Assembly (NCBI GenBank): GCA_021740175.1
Contig: JAIPAH010000018.1
Location: 1 to 34,165, forward strand
From: Bacteroidales bacterium
GTDB lineage: Bacteria > Bacteroidota > Bacteroidia > Bacteroidales > JAIPAH01
DNA length: 34,165 bases
Direction: 5' to 3'
This document shows, piece after piece, positions 1 to 8,307 of this stretch. The position numbers and the translations under genes are program-made. The notes beneath the pieces were generated by a model. It searched no databases. It worked only from the letters and a program-made list of their open reading frames with translations, and was not told where the DNA came from. Within the stretch, counting starts at the first letter, position 1; every line of letters begins with the position of its first letter.

Positions 1-143
1 AGAAAAAAATCACCATGGATGAAAAATGCTTCCGTTGGTACCTCAACGAAGATGCTATGGCCACAGAAAAACTGGCCGAAGGCATCCGGCGTTTCAGCCG
101 CGACCTGGAGAAACTGGAGGAGTACGTGGCAGGTAGGTTTTAA
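1..143 (+). CDS. tal: Transaldolase, C-terminal fragment
   Basis: The gene enters from the left edge; reading in frame from base 3 gives 46 residues and a TAA stop at 141-143. The segment [20 protein letters not shown] followed by a DLEKLE stretch matches the extreme C-terminus of classical TalA/TalB-type transaldolases, where E. coli TalB has a similar NQDPMAVDKLA..GIRKF..DQEKLE tail. Transaldolase moves a dihydroxyacetone unit between sugar phosphates in the non-oxidative pentose phosphate pathway in the cytosol. The Schiff-base lysine and the barrel lie outside the window, so the assignment rests on this tail only. Confidence 0.75.
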   Translation, partial: KKITMDEKCFRWYLNEDAMATEKLAEGIRRFSRDLEKLEEYVAGRF

Positions 144-235
144 AATTTTTCGTAATTGAGGTGTGCAACTCATTCTTTCACGTTTTAGTTCAATGCGATT
201 CTGGTTATACTCGCTCATAAATCATTATTTCGCTT

Positions 236-243
236 TATCTTTG
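236..243 (+). promoter_or_regulatory. Candidate -7 promoter element of the DUF2027-Smr gene
   Basis: TATCTTTG matches the Bacteroidota -7 consensus TAnnTTTG and ends 16 bases before the ATG at 260. I do not see a TTTG or TTG at the usual -33 distance, so only half of the promoter is supported. Confidence 0.35.
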
Positions 244-259
244 CAAAAAATAAGCAGGC

Positions 260-1357
260 ATGAAGTTTAAAAAAGGCGATAGGGTAAAATTCCTGAATGA
301 AAGTGGCGGTGGCATTATCTCGAAAATCGTTAATAGTAACCTGGTTCACGTATCGATAGAAGATGGTTTTGATATTCCCGTATTACCGGGAGACCTTGTG
401 AAAGTAGAGCCTGAAAAGGAAAATGGCGAAGCCTTTTTTGAAAGCGAGGAAGAAAGCGGTCACCAGCCTGAGGCTGCTCCACAGGAACAATCGGAATACA
501 CTCTCGAGCCTGAAGAACGGCATAGTAAGCTCACATACGGTAAAAACGCCGCTACTCAAGGTGTATACCTGGCCTTTTCACCGCAGGATCAAAAATTCCT
601 GATCTCAGGTGGTATTAATATTTATATTATTAATCATACTCCTTATAATATTCTTTACAACCTGATAGGGAAAGGTGAAGAAAATCATTACACAAACCTG
701 GATTTTGAAACCCTCTCTGCAGAAGAAAAAATTCTGGTGGATTCTATTGACAGAGATCATCTCAACCGTTATATTGAAGGATACATCCAGGTGATGTTTC
801 ACGGCGAAAAAATGGATAACGTTCTTTTGCCTGTGCATAGCCATTACAAGGTGCAGGCATCTAAATTTTATAAAGAAAACAGTTTCAGGAAAAGCGCCTT
901 GCTTAATGAACTAGCTTTGGTTGTATCTGTTACGGAATTAGCAGCGGTGGAAAAGGTGGATGATGCTTTAGCGGCCAAAAAGGTGGCTGAACAATACCAG
1001 GCCAAATCTAAACAAGGTAGCGATGATCTAAAGCCTAAGGCTTTGATTGACAGGCACAAAATTTCACCGCAGGAAGCTGAAGTTGATTTACATATCTCTG
1101 AACTCAGGGATGATTACAATAAAATGGGCAACAGTGAAATCTTAAATTATCAGTTAAGTTATTTTGAAAGTACATTGGAGAGCGCCATTACGAACATGTA
1201 TAATAAAGTAATCTTTATTCATGGTATCGGTAACGGCACGTTGCGAAACAACCTGAAGAAAAGAATTAAAGAAGAATACCCGGATTTTGGTGTTCGCAAC
1301 GCACCTTTTACGCGGTATGGGAATGGCGCCATTGAAGTTCTTATACATAATGACTGA
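260..1357 (+). CDS. DUF2027 and Smr domain protein
   Basis: A 365-residue cytosolic protein with no signal peptide. Residues 1-50 (KFKKGDRVKFLNESGGGII) form a small beta-rich module that opens DUF2027 proteins. A Glu-rich linker follows at about 51-90 and the DUF2027 core at about 95-250. The C-terminal ~90 residues are an Smr domain with its two signature motifs, DLHISEL and HGIGNGTLR, the second being the HGxGxG loop. Smr domains in MutS2 and related proteins are DNA or RNA nucleases or structure-binding modules; the role of the DUF2027 form is not known to me. The stop codon lies inside the P1 helix of the following RNase P RNA gene, so the two may share a transcript. Confidence 0.85.
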   Translation: MKFKKGDRVKFLNESGGGIISKIVNSNLVHVSIEDGFDIPVLPGDLVKVEPEKENGEAFFESEEESGHQPEAAPQEQSEYTLEPEERHSKLTYGKNAATQGVYLAFSPQDQKFLISGGINIYIINHTPYNILYNLIGKGEENHYTNLDFETLSAEEKILVDSIDRDHLNRYIEGYIQVMFHGEKMDNVLLPVHSHYKVQASKFYKENSFRKSALLNELALVVSVTELAAVEKVDDALAAKKVAEQYQAKSKQGSDDLKPKALIDRHKISPQEAEVDLHISELRDDYNKMGNSEILNYQLSYFESTLESAITNMYNKVIFIHGIGNGTLRNNLKKRIKEEYPDFGVRNAPFTRYGNGAIEVLIHND

Positions 1358-1737
1358 CCGGGGTGGTCTCTGTCGTCCCGCACATGTTGCGGGAAGGAAA
1401 GTCGGGACACCACAGGGCACCATACTTCCTAACAGGAAGGTTCCGCCTTAGGGCGGAAACAGCTAGTGCTGCAGAAAAGAACCGCCCCGCCTTTGGCCCC
1501 GCCTTTGGCGGGGTAAGGGTGAAAAGGTGCGGTAAGAGCGCACCAGTGCTCTGGGTGACCGGAGTAGCTGAGTAAACCTTATGGGGTGCAAGATTACATA
1601 CACCGGAGCTTGAGGGTGGCCCACCCGATTCCGGGGGGTAAATCGCTAGAGCCTGTTGGCAACAGCAGGCCGAGAGAAATGACAGAGGTTCCGTTTTTCG
1701 GAATACAGAATCCCGCTTACGAAATCCCGGTCAGTCA
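1351..1737 (+). ncRNA. rnpB: RNase P RNA, class A
   Basis: This is the catalytic RNA of RNase P, which removes 5' leaders from tRNA precursors. Conserved blocks are in the right order: GGAAGGAAAGTCGGGACACC near 1390, AGCTAGTGCTGCAGAAAA with AACCGCC around 1462-1487, GGTGCGGTAAGAGCGCACC near 1525-1545, a GAGAAATGACAG block near 1673-1684, and CAGAATCCCGCTTA at about 1706-1719 before the closing strand. Ends were set by a perfect 12-bp P1 helix: TGACTGACCGGG (1351-1362) pairs with CCCGGTCAGTCA (1726-1737). The 5' strand of P1 contains the TGA stop of the upstream gene. A hairpin in the P12 position carries a 12-nt tandem duplication. Confidence 0.95.
1485..1508 (+). repeat. 12-nt tandem duplication inside rnpB
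   Basis: CCCCGCCTTTGG occurs twice head to tail (1485-1496 and 1497-1508). The second copy forms a 7-bp hairpin with GGCGGGG (1507-1513) around a TTT loop, in the position of the P12 arm of RNase P RNA. This arm varies in length between lineages, so the extra copy is probably tolerated. Confidence 0.8.
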
Positions 1738-1869
1738 CTTGTATTTTAAGGAATAAGATAAAAAAGGAATTTTATAATGCACCTTTATTTGTCGTTCTGT
1801 TTGTCATAAAAGAAAAATACCGATAGGAAATAAGAAATTGATTCCAAAACTTCAAAAAACATAAATCTT

Positions 1870-2784
1870 ATGGATATGAAAAAAATTACTTTCTTGATTA
1901 TCGCATCATTTTTTATCGCATCATTCACCCAGGCGCAAGAGGATATCCCTAACAACAATTTTGAGGAATGGTCTGACGGAGAACCTGTAGATTGGAACAC
2001 CCTGGACCAGGAAATTGTTGGCACCGAATTCGATATGGTGACCCAGGAAAATGAAAACGCCTATGAAGGCGATGTTTCCGTAAGGATGGAAACAATAGCC
2101 CAGGAAGTTTTCCCTTTGGGTGAAATTCTCATGCCCGGATTTATAACCCTTGGCGAAATTGAAGCTGACCCTATCACCCAGGAAGGCGAGGTATACGGTG
2201 GCGTACCCTACACCGGCAACCCCCAAAGTATGAGCGGATATTACAAGTACGACCCGGCAGAAGGAGACTCCACAGCCGTGGGTGTGGTGCTCTATAAATG
2301 GACCGGCGAAACTCGTGATACTCTCGGCGCCGGTGGTTTCGAAATCTATGAAGAGGAGACGGAATGGACAGAATTTGAGGCAGTGGTAGAGTATACCATC
2401 TGGGAAACACCCGACACTATGAATATAATCGCCTCTTCCACAGCCATAGAAGATGATACACCTATCGGGTCAGTGCTTCATCTCGATGAGCTGACATTTA
2501 ATTACGGGCCAACAAGCATCATCGAGCCTGATTTCCAGGCGAATTTCAGGGTTTACCCCGAAAGCTATTCGAAGCGTTTCAAAATAGAATTAGAAACCGA
2601 TGAAATGATGAAAGGCACAGTCCAGCTTTTCAATATCCGGGGACGATTACTGAAATCCTTCGAGCATGCTTTTTATCATCAGCAAGCTTATATAAGCTAT
2701 AACGATTTGTCGGCAGGTGTTTACATCATCCGGGTTGTTATGGAAAACGGCAGGGAATTTTCTCAAAAAGTAGAAATCCACTAA
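1870..2784 (+). CDS. Secreted PCMD-domain protein with T9SS sorting domain
   Basis: A 304-residue exported protein. A signal peptide (MKKITFLIIASFF...TQAQ) covers about the first 24 residues; the second ATG at 1876 is an equally good start. Residues ~28-215 look like the PCMD (putative carbohydrate metabolism) domain of Bacteroidota: NNFEEWSDGEPVDWNTL at the front, GNPQSMSGYYKYDPAEGDS in the middle and GSVLHLDELTFNYG at the end. Residues ~225-304 are a type A type IX secretion domain (FRVYPESYSKRF, LFNIRGRLL, LSAGVYIIRV, FSQKVEIH). By family knowledge it should cross the outer membrane through T9SS and be released or anchored on the surface. The PCMD fold may bind carbohydrate, but no ligand can be read from the sequence. 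Confidence 0.85.
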   Translation: MDMKKITFLIIASFFIASFTQAQEDIPNNNFEEWSDGEPVDWNTLDQEIVGTEFDMVTQENENAYEGDVSVRMETIAQEVFPLGEILMPGFITLGEIEADPITQEGEVYGGVPYTGNPQSMSGYYKYDPAEGDSTAVGVVLYKWTGETRDTLGAGGFEIYEEETEWTEFEAVVEYTIWETPDTMNIIASSTAIEDDTPIGSVLHLDELTFNYGPTSIIEPDFQANFRVYPESYSKRFKIELETDEMMKGTVQLFNIRGRLLKSFEHAFYHQQAYISYNDLSAGVYIIRVVMENGREFSQKVEIH

Positions 2785-2864
2785 CACTTGTTGATAGTTT
2801 ATAAAAAAATTAAAATAACCTTGTCGATAAACCGTTACATTCGTGGTGTTAAACTTATCCGGAT

Positions 2865-5800
2865 ATGAATAATCTCAAAATTGCGTTTCTATTGCTGACC
2901 GTCATTGGTTTACAAGCGGTCTACGGCCAGCAAACAGCCACTTATGATAATACTTACTCACTTTTTCAAGAGGGTAGTGAATTATATGAAGAACAAAAAT
3001 ATGGAGCAGCCCGTGAAACACTAAGCGAATACCTTAGAAAAAGCCCCCGTGATGCGGAGCATCGCGCCGAAGCCCAATACCTCAAAGCTATGGCAGCTAT
3101 GAAGCTCGGAAATAAAGACGCGGAACACCTTCTAAAAAAGTTTATCGAGAAATACCCTGAGAATAGCCGCGCAAAAAGAGTGTATTTTCAACTGGCCCTG
3201 GATCGCTTTGCGAATTATGATTATTTCGAAGCCCGGAAAAACTTCGACAAGGTGGAACCAAGCTTCCTGAGCAATGAGGAAACGCTTGAATACCATTTTA
3301 AGTACGGTTATTGCCTTTTCCGGGGGCGAAAATATGAAGAAGCCCAAATGCAGTTTTCTGAATTGATGGACATTGACCATCCGTACGGGGTTCAATCAAA
3401 ATATTACTACTCCCACATTGCTTACCAAAACGCCAATTACCAAACCGCCCTGGAAGGTTTTAATGAATTGAAAAACGATTCAACCTATGGCAACCTGGTA
3501 TCTTACTACATCGTTGATATTTATTTCCACCAGGACAAATACCGCCAATTGCTGGAAGAAGCCAAGCCCTTAATGGAGACGATCAATGAAGACCGGAAAC
3601 CGGAGTTATCTTATATGATTGGAATAGCCCATTACCGGTTGTCTGATTACACCAAAGCTATCGAGCATCTGAAGTATTATCATAAAAACACCAAAAAGCG
3701 CATCAGCCGTAAGAACCATTACCAACTTGGTTATACCTATTTTCAAACCGGTAATTATGAACAAGCTATCGAAAAGTTTCAGAATGCCGCCGGTGATAAA
3801 AAGGATACCCTTACCCAAAATGCGCAATACCATTTGGGAATGTGTTATATCGAAACAGGGAATAAAAAGTTTGCCGGCAATGCTTTCCAGGCCGCCTACA
3901 AGCTGCCTTTCAATCCATCCCTTCGCGAGGATGCGCTTTACAACTATGTAAAAATCAGCTACGAAAGCCCCTACAACCCTTACAACAAGGCCATAGATGC
4001 AGTGCGTAAATTCAGGGATGAATTCCCCGATTCAAAGCATATGGACGAAATCAATAGCTTCCTCGTCGATATCTTTCTCTCTTCAAAAGACTATGCCAGC
4101 GCTATTGAAGCATTTAAGGAAATCAACAACAAGACCGACAGGCTCAAAAAAGCTTATCAAAAAATCACTTATTATTATGGGATAGAGCTCTACAACAATG
4201 AGTCCTATTTTAAAGCTATAAAACATTTCAAAGAATCCCTCAAACACCCTTATGACCAAACCCTGGTAGCTAAGGCCCGGTTCTGGACAGGGGAAGCTTA
4301 CACCCAGCATAATGACTACGAGCTGGCAAACCAATATTTCGAAAAATTCCTCACAACCAATGGAGCTTATGGCCTGGAGATTTACCCGGAAGCCTATTAC
4401 AACCAAGGATATTTATGGTTTTCCCAAAAAGAATATGATAAAGCCAGGGATGCCTTCAGAAAATATGTAATCGGGGAGCGCAACCGGCGTAAAACCATGA
4501 AGGCCGATGCTAATATTCGTTTGGGCGACTGCTATTTTGTGAATGAAGAATATGACCAGGCACTTACCTATTATGACAAGGCTATTAATTTGAATGCCCG
4601 TGACACGGATTATGCGATGTATCAGAAAGCATTGGCTTTTGGGGGGAGAGGCCGGTTTACTAAAAAAATCCTTCAACTGGATAACCTGCTGAGAAAACAC
4701 AAGGAATCCGCTTTCCGCGATGATGCGGAATTTGAGATGGGAATGACCTACCTTGTCAAGGACAAAGAGCGGGAGGCCATAAAACGGTTTAAAAATGTCT
4801 ACGAGAAATATCCCTCCAGCTCTTATGTCAAAAGGGCATACCTGAAATCCGGTCTGATTCATTACAACCTCAATGAAAACAAGCAGGCCCTGGATAAACT
4901 GAAAAGCGTCGCCGAGGACTATCCCAATACCAGCGAGGCTAACGAAGCGCTCAGCAGTATCAAAAGCATCTATATGGATATGAATCGCGTAGACGATTAT
5001 TTTGATTATGCCAACAACCTCGAATACGCCAAAGTTTCGGCTTCCGAGCAGGATTCGGCCACTTATATCAGTGCTGAAAATCTATATATGGAAGGGGATT
5101 GCGAACAAAGCACGAAGGAATTTTCCAAATATCTCGATCTATACGATAATGGGGCATTTGCAACCAATGCCCATTTTTACAGGGGACAATGCCATTATCG
5201 CAACAAAAAATATGACAAAGCCCTGGAAGATTATGAATACGTTCTGGATCAACCGCAATCCGAATTCACCGAAACCTCGTTGGTAAGAGCTTCGACCATT
5301 CTTTATGAGAATGAAAACTACCGCAAAGCCCTGGATTATTACAGGCAATTGACTGACATCGCCGAGTACCAAGAGAATATCCGCAAAGCATGGGCCGGGA
5401 TTATGCGCATCGAACATCATATCGGGCATCCTGAAAAAGCGATAAAAGCCGGCGAAAATCTATTAAAGCTTTCGAATGTCACGGAGAAACTCATGCGGGA
5501 AGCCCACCTTATCGTGGGCCGATCAGCCATGGAACTCGAAGAAACCACTTTTGCCCGAAAATCTTTTGAAAAAGTGTTGGAAGGATCAAAATCGGAAAAA
5601 TCGGCGGAAGCCAAATTTAAACTCGCTAAAATTGATTATATACAGGGGAATTACACCGAAGCCGAATCCGGTATCCTTGAAATGTCCGAAAATTTCGGGG
5701 GATACGATGATTGGCTGGCAAAGGCGTTTGTCCTTTTGGCAGATGTCTATGTGAAAACGGGCAACTTGTTCCAGGCCAAGCAGACGCTACAGAGCATTAT

Positions 5801-5945
5801 AGACAATTATGACGGGGAAGAGCTCGTGGAGAAAGCCAGGCAAAAGAAAGAAAAGATTATCCAACTGGAAGAAAAGAGGGAACAGGAAAAAATAAAACAA
5901 GAGAAACAAGCGGAAAAGGAGGAACAGGATGTTGATAACTATTAA
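2865..5945 (+). CDS. Long periplasmic tetratricopeptide-repeat protein
   Basis: A 1026-residue protein starting with a signal peptide (MNNLKIAFLLL...VYGQ, about 21 residues). Almost all of the rest is consecutive TPR-like helical pairs with 34-37-residue spacing, for example AQYHLGMCYIETGNKKFAGNAF, ARFWTGEAYTQHNDYELANQYF and AHFYRGQCHYRNKKYDKALEDY. The last ~40 residues form a Lys/Glu-rich charged helix. No enzyme motif is visible, so it is probably a scaffold. It overlaps or nearly touches the following barrel gene. A large exported TPR protein followed by an outer-membrane barrel is a pairing I recognise from other Bacteroidota, which suggests the two work together at the outer membrane. 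The exact function is unknown. Confidence 0.85.
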   Translation: MNNLKIAFLLLTVIGLQAVYGQQTATYDNTYSLFQEGSELYEEQKYGAARETLSEYLRKSPRDAEHRAEAQYLKAMAAMKLGNKDAEHLLKKFIEKYPENSRAKRVYFQLALDRFANYDYFEARKNFDKVEPSFLSNEETLEYHFKYGYCLFRGRKYEEAQMQFSELMDIDHPYGVQSKYYYSHIAYQNANYQTALEGFNELKNDSTYGNLVSYYIVDIYFHQDKYRQLLEEAKPLMETINEDRKPELSYMIGIAHYRLSDYTKAIEHLKYYHKNTKKRISRKNHYQLGYTYFQTGNYEQAIEKFQNAAGDKKDTLTQNAQYHLGMCYIETGNKKFAGNAFQAAYKLPFNPSLREDALYNYVKISYESPYNPYNKAIDAVRKFRDEFPDSKHMDEINSFLVDIFLSSKDYASAIEAFKEINNKTDRLKKAYQKITYYYGIELYNNESYFKAIKHFKESLKHPYDQTLVAKARFWTGEAYTQHNDYELANQYFEKFLTTNGAYGLEIYPEAYYNQGYLWFSQKEYDKARDAFRKYVIGERNRRKTMKADANIRLGDCYFVNEEYDQALTYYDKAINLNARDTDYAMYQKALAFGGRGRFTKKILQLDNLLRKHKESAFRDDAEFEMGMTYLVKDKEREAIKRFKNVYEKYPSSSYVKRAYLKSGLIHYNLNENKQALDKLKSVAEDYPNTSEANEALSSIKSIYMDMNRVDDYFDYANNLEYAKVSASEQDSATYISAENLYMEGDCEQSTKEFSKYLDLYDNGAFATNAHFYRGQCHYRNKKYDKALEDYEYVLDQPQSEFTETSLVRASTILYENENYRKALDYYRQLTDIAEYQENIRKAWAGIMRIEHHIGHPEKAIKAGENLLKLSNVTEKLMREAHLIVGRSAMELEETTFARKSFEKVLEGSKSEKSAEAKFKLAKIDYIQGNYTEAESGILEMSENFGGYDDWLAKAFVLLADVYVKTGNLFQAKQTLQSIIDNYDGEELVEKARQKKEKIIQLEEKREQEKIKQEKQAEKEEQDVDNY

Positions 5946-5955
5946 TAAAACAGTC

Positions 5956-7665
5956 ATGAGAACATTGAAATACACCCTGGCTTTAAGTCTCTCAATGCTT
6001 TTCCTGAGCAGTGGCTACGCCCAGGAAGATAACCAGGAAGAAACCGGTTACAATGAACAGGTGACAATTATAGCTCCTTTTCAGCCCTCCATTTCCGATG
6101 CCAGGAAAATACCGATGAATCCTTCATTAAATCCGGAAATCCCGGAAAAAAGAGATGTTTCGTACAATATTAGCCCCCAAAAAATCGAAGTGGATTTTGA
6201 ACCCGAAAAAATGAAAGCCGTGCGGGTCAAGAGTGAAAGCCGTAAACCGCTCAAAGCCAATTTTGTTAAGGCCGGTTTCGGAAATTACAGCACACCCTAT
6301 GCAGAACTTTTTTCCACAACAGGCCCCTCGGATAAACACAGGGCGGGATTCCACGTCAAACACCTTTCGCATTCGGGCGATATAGAAAACTACGCCACTC
6401 CCAATAACAGCCACAACCTGGCCGAGATTTTCGGGGAGAAGTATTTCGACAACGCCTCCTTGTATGGTAAAATACATTACAAACGGGACGTATACCATCG
6501 GTACGGGTTTAAGCCCGATAGCTCGGCATTCCAAAATATAGATTATACAGATGAAGACATCCGGCAGCAATATTCTTCGGCAGGTGCAAATATTCGTTTT
6601 GAGAACCTTAACAAGGATAAGCAAGAATTTGACTATCATCTTGATTTGGACTATTACAGCTGGTGGGATGATTATAGCTCCCTTGAGCATTCGGTAGCAC
6701 TGGACATCCACGGCAATAAGCCCGTTGAATGGTTCGATGCTATCAATTACCAGTCTTTCGGTATTAACGGCAATTTTGAATTCTTCAATGCCGGCGACAG
6801 CTTGGAAGCTGTTAATACCGTACGTATCAGTTTCCGCCCTTTTATGGAAATCAAAAGCGGCTTTTACTATCTGAAAGGGGGAATAAATCTATCATCGGTT
6901 ATGACGGATGATAAGGATGCCTCAATGACGATTTATCCCGACATCCATACACGCATACACATGGTTCCCGGATATCTCACTTTATTTGGAGGACTTACCG
7001 GGGAGAAAAACTTTCACAGCCTGCGTGAGCTGACTGACGAAAATCCATTTGTTGAATCCGGTATCCTGCTGAATGATAACCGGCAACACTATTCCAATAC
7101 AAAAATGAATGCTTTCGGAGGCCTTAAAGGGCATATAACCCGCGGGGTCGATTTCAGGCTGAAGGTTGCTTACCGCGAAAAAGATGCTTACCCGCTCTTT
7201 GTCACCAATTTTGACAAAGATTTTAACAATCAGTTTGAAATACGCTATGATGATTTGACGATAACGGACTTTAGTGCGGGATTCACTATCAAAGGCGGTG
7301 AACAGTTCAAACTGGATATAGGAGGCCATTACTACAATTACGAGACGACAGATGAAGAAAGGCCCTGGCATCTGCCCGAGTTAGAAATTACGGCTTCCAC
7401 GGAATATGAATTCAACAAACCGCTTCCACTGACGCTTTCATTATCCTCCACCGTCTTAACAGGAAGATATGCTGAGAACAGTCAAGGAAATGCAACAGCC
7501 ATGGATAATATTATTGATTTCAGTGCCGAAGCAAAATATGCTTACAATAAATCGCTGACGGCTTTTCTGAAAATTAATAACCTCACCGCTCAAAAACAAT
7601 ACAGATGGTACGGCTATCCCAGTTACGGACTGAACTTCCTGATCGGAGCAGGCTATTCATTTTAA
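5956..7665 (+). CDS. Outer-membrane beta-barrel protein, partner of the TPR protein
   Basis: I chose the ATG at 5956 because it opens a good signal peptide (MRTLKYTLALSLSMLFLSSGYAQ); an in-frame ATG at 5929 would add nine residues and overlap the upstream gene by 17 bases. From 5956 the protein has 569 residues. After a short periplasmic stretch with a proline-rich ISDARKIPMNPSLNPEIPEK segment, the protein is made of alternating aromatic/polar beta strands and ends in a classic C-terminal aromatic strand (LNFLIGAGYSF). It resembles the barrel of TonB-dependent receptors, but I see no plug domain and no TonB box, so it is probably a barrel-only relative. It starts 10 bases after the TPR gene stops, consistent with one operon. 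Confidence 0.75.
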   Translation: MRTLKYTLALSLSMLFLSSGYAQEDNQEETGYNEQVTIIAPFQPSISDARKIPMNPSLNPEIPEKRDVSYNISPQKIEVDFEPEKMKAVRVKSESRKPLKANFVKAGFGNYSTPYAELFSTTGPSDKHRAGFHVKHLSHSGDIENYATPNNSHNLAEIFGEKYFDNASLYGKIHYKRDVYHRYGFKPDSSAFQNIDYTDEDIRQQYSSAGANIRFENLNKDKQEFDYHLDLDYYSWWDDYSSLEHSVALDIHGNKPVEWFDAINYQSFGINGNFEFFNAGDSLEAVNTVRISFRPFMEIKSGFYYLKGGINLSSVMTDDKDASMTIYPDIHTRIHMVPGYLTLFGGLTGEKNFHSLRELTDENPFVESGILLNDNRQHYSNTKMNAFGGLKGHITRGVDFRLKVAYREKDAYPLFVTNFDKDFNNQFEIRYDDLTITDFSAGFTIKGGEQFKLDIGGHYYNYETTDEERPWHLPELEITASTEYEFNKPLPLTLSLSSTVLTGRYAENSQGNATAMDNIIDFSAEAKYAYNKSLTAFLKINNLTAQKQYRWYGYPSYGLNFLIGAGYSF

Positions 7666-8307
7666 AGCCGGCAAACAGGTTTAGCATATAACAAGCCTAC
7701 ATCAATTACAGTTAAATTACTTTCTTAGTGAATCTTTGAGCCCTTGTTTCTTAGTGGCCTTTTGGGACTATTGCCACCAAAAAGAATTTCACGCAGAGCG
7801 CGTAAAGTAGAATACACGTAGAAAATACAACGCAATCTAATACCGCTCAGAGACATCAAACTCAAACGCTTTAATCTGAAATTCAACATTTAACAATCGC
7901 AATTTTTAAAGGCGAAACTTTAGTTTTTAACCTTTATCTCATTTTTGTTTTGGAAATTGGGACAGGTTTAAAATTTTGGATAAAGAATTTAGGCTTTTTA
8001 CAATGATTTCTAAAAACACATTTTTATAAATCTATCAACCATTTATTAGAAAAGAACCTCAAGATTTACCCATTAAGTATCCACTTCAATTTATAAGGAC
8101 ATTTTTATTGACATAAACTAACAAACACTTTTATTTAAAAGATAGAAATAAGGAATTAACAAGCATCTGTATTTAATTGATTTTTTGTTATTTATAAACT
8201 TTAAAAATGTTAATAAAACAACCTGTTTTTATTATTGAAATCTTATGAAAATTAAATGAAATTAACTATATTTGTGAGGCTATTTTTCTAAAGATAAAGA
8301 AGTGAAT
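7666..8307 (+). other. Long AT-rich intergenic region upstream of gyrB
   Basis: About 640 bases with no plausible gene on either strand. The left part holds a degenerate TTCACGCAGAGCGCGTAAAG stretch (from 7788) like decayed dispersed repeats of this phylum. The right part is very AT-rich. TATATTTG at 8267-8274 fits the -7 consensus and is the best candidate gyrB promoter element, 33 bases before the ATG; no -33 TTTG sits at the usual distance. Confidence 0.5.

Noticed and set aside
1363-1575. 70-residue ORF after the DUF2027-Smr gene
   Set aside because: It lies entirely inside the RNase P RNA and has no family resemblance.
7666-8307. Possible small RNA or missed gene upstream of gyrB
   Set aside because: No ORF, no stable hairpin with T-run, no match to an RNA family that I can recognise.
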